Assembly: GCF_020694005.1 (NCBI RefSeq)
Contig: NZ_CP073013.1
Location: 744,001 to 808,000 of the forward strand
Direction of reading: 5' to 3'
Length of the DNA: 64,000 nt
Source of the DNA: Marinomonas profundi
GTDB lineage: Bacteria; Pseudomonadota; Gammaproteobacteria; Pseudomonadales; Marinomonadaceae
Shown: in pieces, positions 11,208-19,626 of the stretch
Layout of the letters: each line of letters starts with the position of its first letter
Numbering within the stretch: position 1 is the stretch's first letter
Notes under the pieces: model-generated
The model's database searches: none
Seen by the model: the letters and a program-made list of their open reading frames with translations, nothing else
What the model was told of the DNA's origin: nothing
Position numbers and translations under genes: made by a program

Positions 11208-11383
11208 TAGCGGTTCTGGTTCCTCAACAAGCGTTTGCGTAAAATATTGCGTGTTTTTTGGCGTGTCGATAAGGTGTTCCAAACCAGCCAGATTAATGCC
11301 AACACACTAAAGCCATAGGCCGACCACACATAAGCACCGTGTGTTCCCATCGCCAAAAACTCGGTCAAATTATTAAAGGCCAT
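11207..11383 (-). CDS. ccmD: Heme exporter accessory protein CcmD (58 aa)
   Basis: Small inner membrane protein needed to release holo-CcmE from the CcmABC complex. Translation of the minus strand from 11383 gives 58 residues beginning [20 protein letters not shown]. The family signature MGxHGxYVWSAYG, one membrane segment and a basic C-terminus ([10 protein letters not shown]) are all present. It overlaps the ccmC end by 11 bases, and its TAA overlaps the ccmE ATG. Its shortness makes it easy to miss, but the motif and place between ccmC and ccmE leave little doubt. Confidence 0.95.
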   Translation of the reverse strand: MAFNNLTEFLAMGTHGAYVWSAYGFSVLALIWLVWNTLSTRQKTRNILRKRLLRNQNR

Positions 11384-12119
11384 TTTCCATTACCTCTTGT
11401 TGCACCCAGCTCGCTCTGTGTTCCCGTTGCAGTATTTCAGACTGCATTCGCCAAAGAACCAAACCAGCGACAAAACAATACAAACCAATCACTGAAATAA
11501 GCAAAGGCAACCACATCTCAGATGGCATCTCAGGTTTTTTCGTTAAAGTAAAGGTCGCCCCTTGATGCAATGTATTCCACAGCACCACAGAATATTTAAT
11601 GATGGGCAAATTGATCAGCCCAACCACACTAATCAGCGCTGCCGCTTTATTGGCCAAGGCGATATCTTCTAACGCACGTTGCAGAGTAATAACGCCCATA
11701 TAGAGGAAAAAAAGCACCAACACCGAGGTGAGCCTTGCATCCCAAACCCACCAAGTCCCCCAAGTAGGTTTCCCCCAAATAGCACCAGAAACTAAGGCGA
11801 TAAGCGCCATCACAGCGCCAATCGGCGCCATGGCTTTAATAAAAATAGGCGCTATTTTTATTTGCCAAACGAGAAACACAAACCCCGACAAGCCCAACGC
11901 GAGGTAACAAGATTGCGCCAACATCGCCACCGGCACATGGATATAAATAATACGAAAACTATTGCCTTGCTGGTAGTCGACAGGCGCAAACGCCAGCCCC
12001 CATATCAAGCCCACCATAAGCGCAAAACAGCCAATACAAAACAAAGGCAAAGCCCATGATTTAAAGCAAAAGAAAAACCATTTGGGCGAGCCTAATTTAT
12101 GTAACCATCTCCAGTTCAT
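11373..12119 (-). CDS. ccmC: Heme transporter subunit CcmC
   Basis: Six-segment inner membrane protein that presents heme to CcmE. The WWD motif reads WGTWWVWDARLTS, and flanking conserved histidines (IYIHVP; NTLHQG) are the heme axial ligands known in the family. The start is the ATG at 12119, whose codon overlaps the ccmB TGA; the TTG three bases upstream is the only alternative. It is translationally linked to ccmB and ccmD. Confidence 0.95.
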   Translation of the reverse strand: MNWRWLHKLGSPKWFFFCFKSWALPLFCIGCFALMVGLIWGLAFAPVDYQQGNSFRIIYIHVPVAMLAQSCYLALGLSGFVFLVWQIKIAPIFIKAMAPIGAVMALIALVSGAIWGKPTWGTWWVWDARLTSVLVLFFLYMGVITLQRALEDIALANKAAALISVVGLINLPIIKYSVVLWNTLHQGATFTLTKKPEMPSEMWLPLLISVIGLYCFVAGLVLWRMQSEILQREHRASWVQQEVMENGL

Positions 12120-12781
12120 CAATTTACACTCGCTTTAACAGCAATCGCCGCGATAAAAGGTGATATCACCAAAAACAGTAAAGACAGTGCCGACAACATA
12201 GCCAATAGTCCCGCATAAGGTAAGCCAATCTGGGCGGCTTGAACGGCTAACGTGGCAAAAATAATCACCGGTAAATACAATGGCAAAATGAGTAACATCA
12301 CCAAGACTGCACCCTGCCTTAATGAGACGGTTAACGCGGCCCCCATCACTCCAATCAAAAATAAACTTGGTGTCCCCAGCAGCAGGGTCATCATCAACAC
12401 CCAAAAGCCCGAACGTGGCAAATACAGCATTTCGCTCAATAAAGGCATTATGATGAGCAGCGGCAGCACAACAACAAACCATTGCGCGGCCACTTTTAGC
12501 AAAATCAACAAAGGCAAAGAAAGACCACTCACGACAAGCTGCTCTAAGGAACCGTCTCGGTAATCTTCTTTAAACATTCCTTCTACCGCCATCAAGATAG
12601 CCAACACGGCAGCACACCAGATAATACCAGCGGCTGCGGGCGCCAAAAACTCAGGCGATGAGTTGATCCCGATAGGAAACAAGGCAATCACGATCACAAA
12701 AAACATCAAGGCATTAAAAACATCTTGCTTGCGACGCCACAACACCAAACATTCAGCCGTTAAAAACGAGTAATAGGTCAT
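12119..12781 (-). CDS. ccmB: Heme exporter subunit CcmB
   Basis: Permease subunit of the CcmAB ABC transporter, whose ATPase activity drives release of holo-CcmE from CcmC. The 220 residues include about six membrane segments and the family region FKEDYRDGSLEQL near residue 75, followed by LPLLILLKVAAQW. The ATG overlaps the ccmA stop (ATGA). Length and order are standard. Confidence 0.94.
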   Translation of the reverse strand: MTYYSFLTAECLVLWRRKQDVFNALMFFVIVIALFPIGINSSPEFLAPAAAGIIWCAAVLAILMAVEGMFKEDYRDGSLEQLVVSGLSLPLLILLKVAAQWFVVVLPLLIIMPLLSEMLYLPRSGFWVLMMTLLLGTPSLFLIGVMGAALTVSLRQGAVLVMLLILPLYLPVIIFATLAVQAAQIGLPYAGLLAMLSALSLLFLVISPFIAAIAVKASVN

Positions 12782-13392
12782 GACAACAAAACCACATCAC
12801 GATAAGAAAACGACAACACATCCTGATGGGTGGTCAATATCACCAAACCACCAGACAAAATATGCTGTTTAATTTGTTCCTCGGCTAACGCCACTCCCGT
12901 GGCATCTAGCGAAGCAAAAGGTTCGTCCAGCAGCCAGAGTGTTTTATCACTCAGCCATAAACGCGCCAAGGCAACACGGCGCATTTGCCCCGCTGATAAG
13001 GTTTTTACAAGAGCATCAGACTGATCGTCAAGACCCAACGCCGCTAGCACAGAGGCCAACCGGCTGGCGGCTATAGACGGATAATAGCAACGAATATTTT
13101 CCTCTACCGTGAGCAGCCCCTTTACGCCAACAGAATGGCCAATGTAGAGGCTATCTTGCTGCAAAGTACTGCGATCTAATGTCACGTCTTCGCCCGAATA
13201 CACTATTTTTCCTTCTAAGGGAGAGAGAATACCCGCAATGACTTTTAACAAAGAACTCTTACCCGCGCCATTCTCACCCAATATGCGCACCACTTCACCC
13301 GCTTGAAGCGTAAAAGCAAGCCCTTTACACAGGTCTCTATCCCCACGTTCAATCCAAAGGTCTGATATTGCTAAAGAAGCAGAAGGTTGCAA
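12778..13392 (-). CDS. ccmA: Heme exporter ATPase CcmA
   Basis: ABC-type ATPase of the CcmAB complex. Walker A is GENGAGKSS (about residues 37-45), the signature is LSAGQMRRVALARL, and Walker B is LWLLDEPFASLD; an H-loop follows in TTHQD. At 204 residues it is the usual compact form. It is the first gene of a nine-gene ccm operon (ccmABCDEFGHI) with overlaps or very small gaps. It is divergent from the FliK-like gene at 13582. Confidence 0.95.
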   Translation of the reverse strand: MQPSASLAISDLWIERGDRDLCKGLAFTLQAGEVVRILGENGAGKSSLLKVIAGILSPLEGKIVYSGEDVTLDRSTLQQDSLYIGHSVGVKGLLTVEENIRCYYPSIAASRLASVLAALGLDDQSDALVKTLSAGQMRRVALARLWLSDKTLWLLDEPFASLDATGVALAEEQIKQHILSGGLVILTTHQDVLSFSYRDVVLLS

Positions 13393-13581
13393 AAGATTTA
13401 TCCAATTTGGCCGATATGAAGGTCAAGGTTAACATTGTTTGACTGCGCTGTTTTAACTATGCTGTTTTAACAGTACGGTTTCACTCTACTATTCAACTAA
13501 CTGACTCATTAAGTTAAGCGAATAGAATGCAGACATTATATGAGAAGCATTTCCAAAAGCACAAACCAATAGGCAGGCGAC
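13393..13581. promoter_or_regulatory. Divergent intergenic region between ccmA and fliK-like gene
   Basis: The 189 bases separate two divergent starts and should hold promoters for the ccm operon and the plus-strand pair. An 11-base direct repeat GCTGTTTTAAC occurs twice near 13447-13470, a possible protein site. On the minus strand TTGACC near 13424 could be a -35 for ccmA, but no good -10 stands at 16-18 bases. No clear FNR, sigma28 or sigma54 site was found. Confidence 0.35.
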
Positions 13582-15168
13582 ATGATCTCTGATATCCAAT
13601 CTATGCTTAATGCATCCTCAGGCAAACAGAGCAGCGCCAGTCACAATAACAGCAGCATTTTGGGAAACAAGGGTATCATTGCGAAACTAAGCAGCGAAAT
13701 AAAACTCATAGAAAGCCTCAGCGTGATTAAATTTCAGGGCAGCGAATCGCTCAATTTTCAAGGCAAACCTGCGCAACTTTTACATGCAACAAGCGCACAA
13801 CAACCTTTCACACTCATTAATACTGGCCCGCCTATTAATCTTGAGGGGGTCAAAAATGCACAAATGAACAAGACTCATTCACAGCAAGCATCGCTGACTA
13901 TTCCAGTAGAGAATCAAACCAGCAGATCAACCACCAATCAAATGCCCCCCCAAGTTAGGCAAGCCGACAATCTTATGCTGGCGTCTCGCGTCGTCAACTT
14001 GACCGTCACGTCTGTGGCACCAGCACCCAATAACACAGGCAATACTTCACAGCCGACATCCAATACGCCACTGAGCCCTACGGCCATAGCAACCAGTACG
14101 CCGACTGTCACAGCGACTCAAGCCGCCGCAAACACCTTGCTGAGCAGTGCTCAATTAACTGCTGGCAATTCTAACCAAGCATTAACCACAACCGCAACGA
14201 ACGCCACCCAGCCGATACTTGCCACCGTAAGCGATGGGCAATCTGAATTCCCCATTATCAGCCAAACAGCGCTAAAAAAAGGCGATATTATTCGCGTCAT
14301 GGTAGACGCTAATAACAGGATGCAAGTGCTGCCACCAAAAACAATGACACCATCGCCTTCCCTTCAGGTAGAAGCACTCAAACACAGCCTACCTAGACAA
14401 TTATCCCTTGGCGATATGTCTCAGCTGGTTAAGCAATTACACACGTTAAATGAAACATCCTCTGCAAACTTGCCGCCACCAACCCAGCAAGCGCTTAAAC
14501 AACTGATGCAGCATCTGCCAACGTTAGGCACACTCACCACGTCGCCAGATGCGATGAAGCAAGCCATTCAGACCAGTGGGCTATTTTCAGAGGCGTTGCT
14601 TGCAAAGGATAGCCAGACCCAAATTCCAGCAGATTTAAAACTCAATCTCACACGCTTAAAAGACAGTCAAGAAAATACAGCACCACTGCGACTTAATAGC
14701 GTTCCAACCGAGCAGATTGCCAGTGCGATTGAACGTATTACCACCAGTCAGTTACGCCACTTTTCAGACCCAAATCAGATCAATACGCCAACCTATCCTT
14801 TGCACATAGAGCTACCAATAAAAACCGCTCAAACACCCAGTTATGTGCAAATAGAAATCGATAAAGACGCCAGTACTGAGGAACACAAAAAACAAGATAG
14901 ACGCTGGTTAGTAAAGCTGAAATTTGATTTTGAAGAAACCGGACGCTTTGATGCAAGAGCCAGCATCCAAGCCAATAAAGTCGGCATTCTATTTGCGGCA
15001 GAAAATCCCGACACGGTACAAAAATTAAAACAAAGTCTGCCAGACCTAAAGCAACAGTTAAAAGACAAAGACATTAACGTCGAGAGGTTAGACGCATTTC
15101 AAGCCAAACTAGAGCAAGAAAAAGCCAATGTCATCAAAGCTCGATCGTTAATAGATGTGAGAACCTAA
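13582..15168 (+). CDS. FliK-like protein with flagellar hook-length control domain
   Basis: The N-terminal 230 residues are low-complexity and rich in Thr, Ser, Asn, Ala and Gln. The C-terminal region (about 400-510) resembles the Flg_hook domain of FliK, with FDFEETGRFDARAS and the IELPI strand before it. FliK senses hook length and switches export specificity through FlhB. A proper fliK is present at 34014-35660, so this is a second, diverged member. Its stop overlaps the start of the FlhB-type gene that follows, suggesting a coupled pair. The exact role is unknown. Confidence 0.75.
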   Translation: MISDIQSMLNASSGKQSSASHNNSSILGNKGIIAKLSSEIKLIESLSVIKFQGSESLNFQGKPAQLLHATSAQQPFTLINTGPPINLEGVKNAQMNKTHSQQASLTIPVENQTSRSTTNQMPPQVRQADNLMLASRVVNLTVTSVAPAPNNTGNTSQPTSNTPLSPTAIATSTPTVTATQAAANTLLSSAQLTAGNSNQALTTTATNATQPILATVSDGQSEFPIISQTALKKGDIIRVMVDANNRMQVLPPKTMTPSPSLQVEALKHSLPRQLSLGDMSQLVKQLHTLNETSSANLPPPTQQALKQLMQHLPTLGTLTTSPDAMKQAIQTSGLFSEALLAKDSQTQIPADLKLNLTRLKDSQENTAPLRLNSVPTEQIASAIERITTSQLRHFSDPNQINTPTYPLHIELPIKTAQTPSYVQIEIDKDASTEEHKKQDRRWLVKLKFDFEETGRFDARASIQANKVGILFAAENPDTVQKLKQSLPDLKQQLKDKDINVERLDAFQAKLEQEKANVIKARSLIDVRT

Positions 15169-15416
15169 TGCAAAAAGCCGTCGCGTTAAAATACGACTTT
15201 AGTGACGCACCAACTGTCGTCGCAAAAGGGAGTGGCTTACTGGCCGAAAAAATCATGGCAGTTGCCAAGGAAAATGATGTTCTGCTGCACCAAAGTCCTG
15301 AGCTTGTCGAAATGCTCAGCACTTTGGAGTTAGGAGAGGAAATACCGGAATCGTTATATCTGGCTGTGGCTGAGGTGATCGCCTTTGCTCACAAAATCAA
15401 AGATCATCAATGGTAA
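15168..15416 (+). CDS. FlhB C-terminal domain homologue (FlhX type)
   Basis: An 82-residue soluble protein matching the cytoplasmic domain of FlhB/YscU after its autocleavage site. The pattern AVALKYD...APTVVAKGSGLLAEKI...LLHQSPELVEML...GEEIPESLYLAVAEV mirrors the end of FlhB. It lacks the NPTH cleavage motif and all membrane segments. Related proteins (FlhX, YlqH) can stand in for the cleaved FlhB fragment in some bacteria. Its ATG shares a base with the stop of the FliK-like gene, and its 3' end overlaps the convergent DUF2802 gene by ten bases. Confidence 0.85.
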   Translation: MQKAVALKYDFSDAPTVVAKGSGLLAEKIMAVAKENDVLLHQSPELVEMLSTLELGEEIPESLYLAVAEVIAFAHKIKDHQW

Positions 15417-15820
15417 TCTGAGTTTCTACGGGATTCTTGCTTTAATAAACTGATCAACTCAGCCTCGGCTCGAATAAGGCCACATTTAGAAACCAAATCA
15501 TCGATAGTGGCTCCCATTTCAAGCAATTCCATTGCTCGATTGTATGACACGCCCCCCTCTTTCGATAAAATTTCAGATTGTTTTTCAACCGCAAGATTCA
15601 ATTTTTTCTCAATAACGACCAAACGACGCCCCATACCAATAGAACCCGAAGCCAGCACTTGAACTTGCTTCTTTTGGTATAGCTCTACTTCCGCCTGATT
15701 ATTTTTCAAATTCTTCACTCGCTTGGATAAGCGAAAACACCACACAACAACCGCCACTAAAGTAACAAACTGAAGCACGAGAAGAAGATTAAAAACCCAT
15801 TGAGATTCCATCGAGTACAA
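15407..15820 (-). CDS. DUF2802 membrane-anchored protein
   Basis: One N-terminal membrane segment (VFNLLLVLQFVTLVAVVVWCF), a coiled-coil stretch (about residues 35-85) and a small C-terminal helix-turn-helix-like region (AMELLEMGATIDDLVSKCGL). This matches DUF2802, found at the end of the chemotaxis operon in Pseudomonas and Vibrio; its function is not established. The frame starts at TTG 15820 close behind AAGG; the ATG at 15811 is an alternative. It is the last gene of the operon, after cheW. Confidence 0.8.
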   Translation of the reverse strand: MYSMESQWVFNLLLVLQFVTLVAVVVWCFRLSKRVKNLKNNQAEVELYQKKQVQVLASGSIGMGRRLVVIEKKLNLAVEKQSEILSKEGGVSYNRAMELLEMGATIDDLVSKCGLIRAEAELISLLKQESRRNSDYH

Positions 15821-15831
15821 CTACCTTTTGC

Positions 15832-16323
15832 TTAAATCGACCCAACTTCGGACCATTCATCATCAGACAACAATTTATCAAGATCCACTAGGATCAATAA
15901 AATATCATTCTTATGGCATACGCCCTGAATAAATTTAGAAGACTCGTCATTGCCCACGTTAGGCGATGGTTCGATTTCAGACTGGCGTAGATAAACCACT
16001 TCCGAGACAGCGTCCACTAAAATACCAATGACATACCCCTCAACCTCCAAAATCATGATACGCGTTGCATCCGTGATCTCGCCAGAAGGTAAGCCAAAGC
16101 GCTGGCACGTATCAATAACCGTCACGACGGTACCGCGCAGGTGAATAATACCTAGGACAAAATTAGGCGCCCCCGGTACAGGAGCAACCTCAGAATAACG
16201 CAGAACTTCTTTTACCTGCATCACATTGACGCCATAAATTTCGTTTTCTAAGCGAAATGTTACCCACTGTAGCATCGGGTCTTCAGACTGGTTTGCCGTT
16301 TTTAACGCTATGCTCGTCGCCAT
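15832..16323 (-). CDS. cheW: Chemotaxis coupling protein CheW
   Basis: Scaffold that links chemoreceptors to the CheA kinase in polar arrays. Its 163 residues form a single CheW domain: FRLENEIYGVNVMQVKEVL, then VLGIIHLRGTVVTVIDTCQRFGLP, then VIGILVDAVSEVV. The position directly after parP is as in Pseudomonas and Vibrio. Confidence 0.95.
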   Translation of the reverse strand: MATSIALKTANQSEDPMLQWVTFRLENEIYGVNVMQVKEVLRYSEVAPVPGAPNFVLGIIHLRGTVVTVIDTCQRFGLPSGEITDATRIMILEVEGYVIGILVDAVSEVVYLRQSEIEPSPNVGNDESSKFIQGVCHKNDILLILVDLDKLLSDDEWSEVGSI

Positions 16324-16360
16324 TGTTTATCTCCAGAGATCAGCAATATAACCATTACTA

Positions 16361-17227
16361 TTATTTGTTTGTATGATTTTTAAACCCATTTTTAGGGTCA
16401 TCCAACAATTCTATAAAACCCTGTACATCTAGTATGGCACACATATGGTCAATAACCGTGCCCGCAAGCCAAGGCCGTTTGCTCCTATCACTGCGCCATT
16501 TCACCTGTGATGGTTGTAGGGTAATTGCTTCCGCAACGCGCTCACACGCAACCCCCCAATCAGAACGATCAAGCTGTATCACAAATTTAAACTTCTCTTT
16601 CATCTCACCCTGATAATGATTAGGCATTACCCAAAGCGCTGTATCGACCGTTCGAAGGTTAAACTCTCCCACGTTCGCAATCCCCATAAACCAATCAGGC
16701 TGCCCAAAAATAGCGGTCACCTTGTCTTTTCCGCTCTGAAAAATGCCACCTAGTTCAACGAGAGGAACCGCCAATTTTAATCCACCTACATAAAATAGTA
16801 GACATTCAAACCGGCCTGTTGCCCAGGGTAAAGGGTCTGTTTTCGAAATGCGTTTTTCTGGTTCTGGTTCTGGTTCTGGCTCTGGTTCTGACTGAATAAC
16901 AGGTAAGCTTTCCGGTACCTCGGGCAAGTTATCAAGGTGTTCCGTAATCGCGTCTTCAAAGTCTCCAAACGAGGCATCTAATGATGAAGGTTCCTCTTCA
17001 TTTAATTCAGGGTCAGATTCTGCCGACGCACCTAGATCTTCCGTTTTAGCAGTATTTTCAATCAGCTCTGCATCGTCAGCGGCTTGTTGATCCTCAATCT
17101 GCTCTTGTTCTTGCTCTTCAACCGTTTGCTCTTCTGTTGTCGCCTCTTGCAATAAATCGTCGAGATAGCGCTGAACCGCAATTTGTGGCCCGATCAGAGC
17201 CTGCTCTTTCTTTTTTGTTTCTTTCAT
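16361..17227 (-). CDS. parP: CheW-like polar array protein ParP
   Basis: Partner of ParC that holds chemosensory arrays at the cell pole by binding CheA and receptors. The first 140 residues are acidic and Gln/Glu rich (low complexity), ending in an EP repeat at about residues 113-123. The C-terminal half (about 140-280) is a CheW-like (AIF) domain, beginning FECLLFYVGGLKLAVPLVEL. It lies between the ParA-type gene and cheW, the known parC-parP-cheW order. The gene name rests on context plus domain; the CheW-like fold is clear. Confidence 0.85.
   Translation of the reverse strand: MKETKKKEQALIGPQIAVQRYLDDLLQEATTEEQTVEEQEQEQIEDQQAADDAELIENTAKTEDLGASAESDPELNEEEPSSLDASFGDFEDAITEHLDNLPEVPESLPVIQSEPEPEPEPEPEKRISKTDPLPWATGRFECLLFYVGGLKLAVPLVELGGIFQSGKDKVTAIFGQPDWFMGIANVGEFNLRTVDTALWVMPNHYQGEMKEKFKFVIQLDRSDWGVACERVAEAITLQPSQVKWRSDRSKRPWLAGTVIDHMCAILDVQGFIELLDDPKNGFKNHTNK
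16855..16890. repeat. Hexanucleotide repeat inside parP
   Basis: Five units of GTTCTG (the fourth is GCTCTG) plus a partial sixth encode alternating Glu-Pro on the minus strand. Because the unit is six bases, changes in copy number would alter linker length without breaking the frame. Confidence 0.85.
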
Positions 17228-17236
17228 AATTGATTA

Positions 17237-18010
17237 CTATCCCGCGGGGTTCAGCAAAGAATCCATCAGACTTGCGTAAGCCTTAATTCCTCTCGCATTT
17301 GGATCCAACGCCGAAGGCGCTATGCCGGCCGTACTTGCGTCTCTTAATTTTGTATCCACTGGAATCACAGAGTGCCATACCAACTCTTCATAGGTATCTT
17401 TTAAACTGCGCAGGCTCTTGTTGGATGCCTGAGTGCGTCGGTCAAACAACGTGGGCACAATCACAAATGGCACAGGGCGCTTTCTCGCTCGATTTATCAT
17501 GGTTAACGTTCTAACCATGCGTTCCAAACCCTTAATCGCTAAAAATTCTGTTTGAACTGGGATGACAAGTTGCTGGCAAGCCGCTAACGCATTGATCATC
17601 AAAACCCCCAGCACGGGAGGGCTATCAATTAACACATAGTCATAGTCGTCCCATAACATCGTCAGTGTTTTTGAGACAACCAAGCCCATCCCACCCTGAG
17701 ATTGTGCGTGACGCTCTAAGGTGGCTAACGCCGTAGAAGCAGGCATTAAAGACAAATTTGGATGGCCAGTTTCTAAAATCAAAGAAGCGGCCAAGCCTTC
17801 TGGTATTTTTCCAGCGTTTTGAAAAAGGTTATAGGCACTTTTTTCAATGGTATCAGGGTCAAAACGAAAATAGCTGGTTAATGAACCATGTGGATCAAGA
17901 TCAATCATTAACACCCGATGGCCAGCATCCGCCAACAAACCCGCTAGGGAAACAACCGTGGTTGTTTTGCCAACACCACCTTTTTGATTTGCCACTGCCC
18001 AAATGTGCAC
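17237..18010 (-). CDS. parC: ParA-family ATPase of the chemotaxis operon (ParC)
   Basis: Deviant Walker A ATPase that recruits chemotaxis arrays to the poles in Vibrio and Pseudomonas relatives. The P-loop KGGVGKTTT begins at residue 9, the switch regions read DLDPHGSLT and YVLIDSPP, and the total is 257 residues. It has no N-terminal extension with a DQAxxLR motif, so it is not FlhG/FleN. It sits between motD and parP; parP starts nine bases after its stop. Confidence 0.88.
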   Translation of the reverse strand: MHIWAVANQKGGVGKTTTVVSLAGLLADAGHRVLMIDLDPHGSLTSYFRFDPDTIEKSAYNLFQNAGKIPEGLAASLILETGHPNLSLMPASTALATLERHAQSQGGMGLVVSKTLTMLWDDYDYVLIDSPPVLGVLMINALAACQQLVIPVQTEFLAIKGLERMVRTLTMINRARKRPVPFVIVPTLFDRRTQASNKSLRSLKDTYEELVWHSVIPVDTKLRDASTAGIAPSALDPNARGIKAYASLMDSLLNPAG

Positions 18011-18080
18011 TCTGATTCCCCTGATATTCCTATGCTATTATTTTGCTTACGAATTATTTGCAATCATATACAGTAATCGG

Positions 18081-18896
18081 CTATTTAAACAAGTAATCAT
18101 GAAGATTATCCGCGTTGCGCTTACTAATACGCAGAATCACCCGACGATTTTGCTGACGAGCAAAGTCGTTTGTGTTTCGCACTTTAGGCTGCTCACTGGA
18201 AAAGCCGATAGGCGCGATCATTGATGGATCAACACCTCGATAGATCAATTCGTCCACGACAGAAGAAGAGCGCATACTGGATAAATGCCAGTTAGAGATT
18301 AAACGTCGAGAGTTCACCGGTAAATCATCCGTATTCCCCTCCACTAAAATAGCGGATGGATAGGCCTTCAACACATTCGCAATGGTCATTAATAACGCAA
18401 CCGCTTCGTTGGTCAAATCATACTCACCTTGACCAAATAATAGACCTGATTTTAGCTCTAAACTCACCCAGTCAGTCGATTCAGTTACTGAAATTTGGCC
18501 CGCTTGATGCAAACCTGAAAATTGATTTTCAACGACTTGGCTCAATAAAGCATAAACGGAGGAAGAGGTATTTTCTTCGATGGTAGGCACGGCGGCAGGA
18601 ATTGGCTTGGCGTCGATCACTTCGACATCTTTTGGCTCGCCCACGATGGGCTCACCAATATTAATTGGTTTGACCGATTTCTGAACCGCATCAAAAACCC
18701 CTCGAAGTGTTTCCTTTAAGCGCTGTTCGTCACCTGTATTTTTCAACGAAATAGAATACAGCGCCACAAAAAAAGCAAACAACAAGGTAATAAAGTCGGC
18801 ATAAGACAGCACCCAACGGTCTCGACCTGGTGCGCTAGAAGGGTGTGATTTGATCACCCGACGACGCCTTGATGATCGAGTCGGCGTGTCACCCAT
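18081..18896 (-). CDS. motD: Flagellar stator protein MotD (MotB family)
   Basis: Peptidoglycan-anchored stator half. After a basic N-terminus, the single membrane segment near residue 30 carries the essential proton-binding Asp in SYADFITLLFAFF. A plug/linker region follows, then an OmpA-like peptidoglycan-binding domain (about 120-265) with VEGNTDDLP and RRVILRIS. It overlaps motC by eight bases. The location between cheB/motC and parC is the MotCD type of Pseudomonas, distinct from a separate motAB locus that is not in this window. Confidence 0.92.
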   Translation of the reverse strand: MGDTPTRSSRRRRVIKSHPSSAPGRDRWVLSYADFITLLFAFFVALYSISLKNTGDEQRLKETLRGVFDAVQKSVKPINIGEPIVGEPKDVEVIDAKPIPAAVPTIEENTSSSVYALLSQVVENQFSGLHQAGQISVTESTDWVSLELKSGLLFGQGEYDLTNEAVALLMTIANVLKAYPSAILVEGNTDDLPVNSRRLISNWHLSSMRSSSVVDELIYRGVDPSMIAPIGFSSEQPKVRNTNDFARQQNRRVILRISKRNADNLHDYLFK

Positions 18897-19626
18897 AAGT
18901 GTTTAACTCAAGCTCTAATCGATATGGATGTTTGCCTGTTGCAATCCCACAGATACCATCAACCAGTAACTGATGGTATAGCAGCTCTTTTTCCACATAA
19001 TTGGTGAGCTTTTTAGTAATAGGGAAAATGATCAAGTTTGCAAAGCCCTGACCATAAAGCGTAGAAACAAATGCCACCGCAATACCATGACCTAATGCTT
19101 CTGGACTGTCTAAATTTGCCATGGCTTGGATTAACCCAAGGACTGACCCCATAATTCCCAACGTAGGAGCATAACCGCCAATAGACTCAATAAAAGACAC
19201 GCTTCTCATGCGTTTATCATAAATACGAACCGCATCATCATGCAGCCGATCGGCCAATAAATCGGGGTCCGTTCCATCTATCGCCATTTGTAAGGCACGT
19301 GACGAAAAGCGACTTCCCATCGCATCAATATCAGACTCCAACGCCAATAATGATAACCTTCTGGCTTTATGGGCAAGGTTATTTAAAGAGGCTCGAGCAG
19401 AATGAAAATCATAAACAGGGGGGAAAAGACTCCATTTCAGCAAAATAAGCGCGCGCGTTGCTTCTTGGATACTACTTTGAACTAATGAGGCACCGATACT
19501 GCCAACAATAACGATGATGGCAGAAGGAAGGTTTAGCAGGAGGACGACTTCGCCGCCTCCTAACCAGTTGGCTAGAAATACAGAACTAAAGGCAATGAGA
19601 AGGCCAGCTAAGGTGACAAAATCCAC
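18889..19626 (-). CDS. motC: Flagellar stator protein MotC (MotA family)
   Basis: Four-segment inner membrane protein that, with MotD, conducts ions and pushes on FliG. Segments lie near residues 5-25 and 30-50, then a large cytoplasmic loop, then segments near 150-170 and 185-205 (GYAPTLGIMGSVLGLIQAM; GIAVAFVSTLYGQGFANLI). The 245-residue length fits. The start touches the cheB stop by one base, and its end overlaps motD. Confidence 0.93.
   Translation of the reverse strand: MDFVTLAGLLIAFSSVFLANWLGGGEVVLLLNLPSAIIVIVGSIGASLVQSSIQEATRALILLKWSLFPPVYDFHSARASLNNLAHKARRLSLLALESDIDAMGSRFSSRALQMAIDGTDPDLLADRLHDDAVRIYDKRMRSVSFIESIGGYAPTLGIMGSVLGLIQAMANLDSPEALGHGIAVAFVSTLYGQGFANLIIFPITKKLTNYVEKELLYHQLLVDGICGIATGKHPYRLELELNTYG

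Noticed and set aside
11207..11282. Longer ccmE start upstream
   Set aside because: That stretch is fully covered by ccmD in another frame, and the ATG overlapping the ccmD stop gives a normal CcmE N-terminus.
17237..18010. ParA-type ATPase as the missing FlhG/FleN
   Set aside because: It starts directly at the P-loop region, without the FlhG N-terminal DQAxxLR segment, and sits between motD and parP, the established place of ParC.
18074..18081. Sigma28 -10 element (GCCGATTA on the minus strand) ahead of parC
   Set aside because: It differs from GCCGATAA and no TAAA-type -35 stands at the right distance; it lies at the motD end inside an operon.
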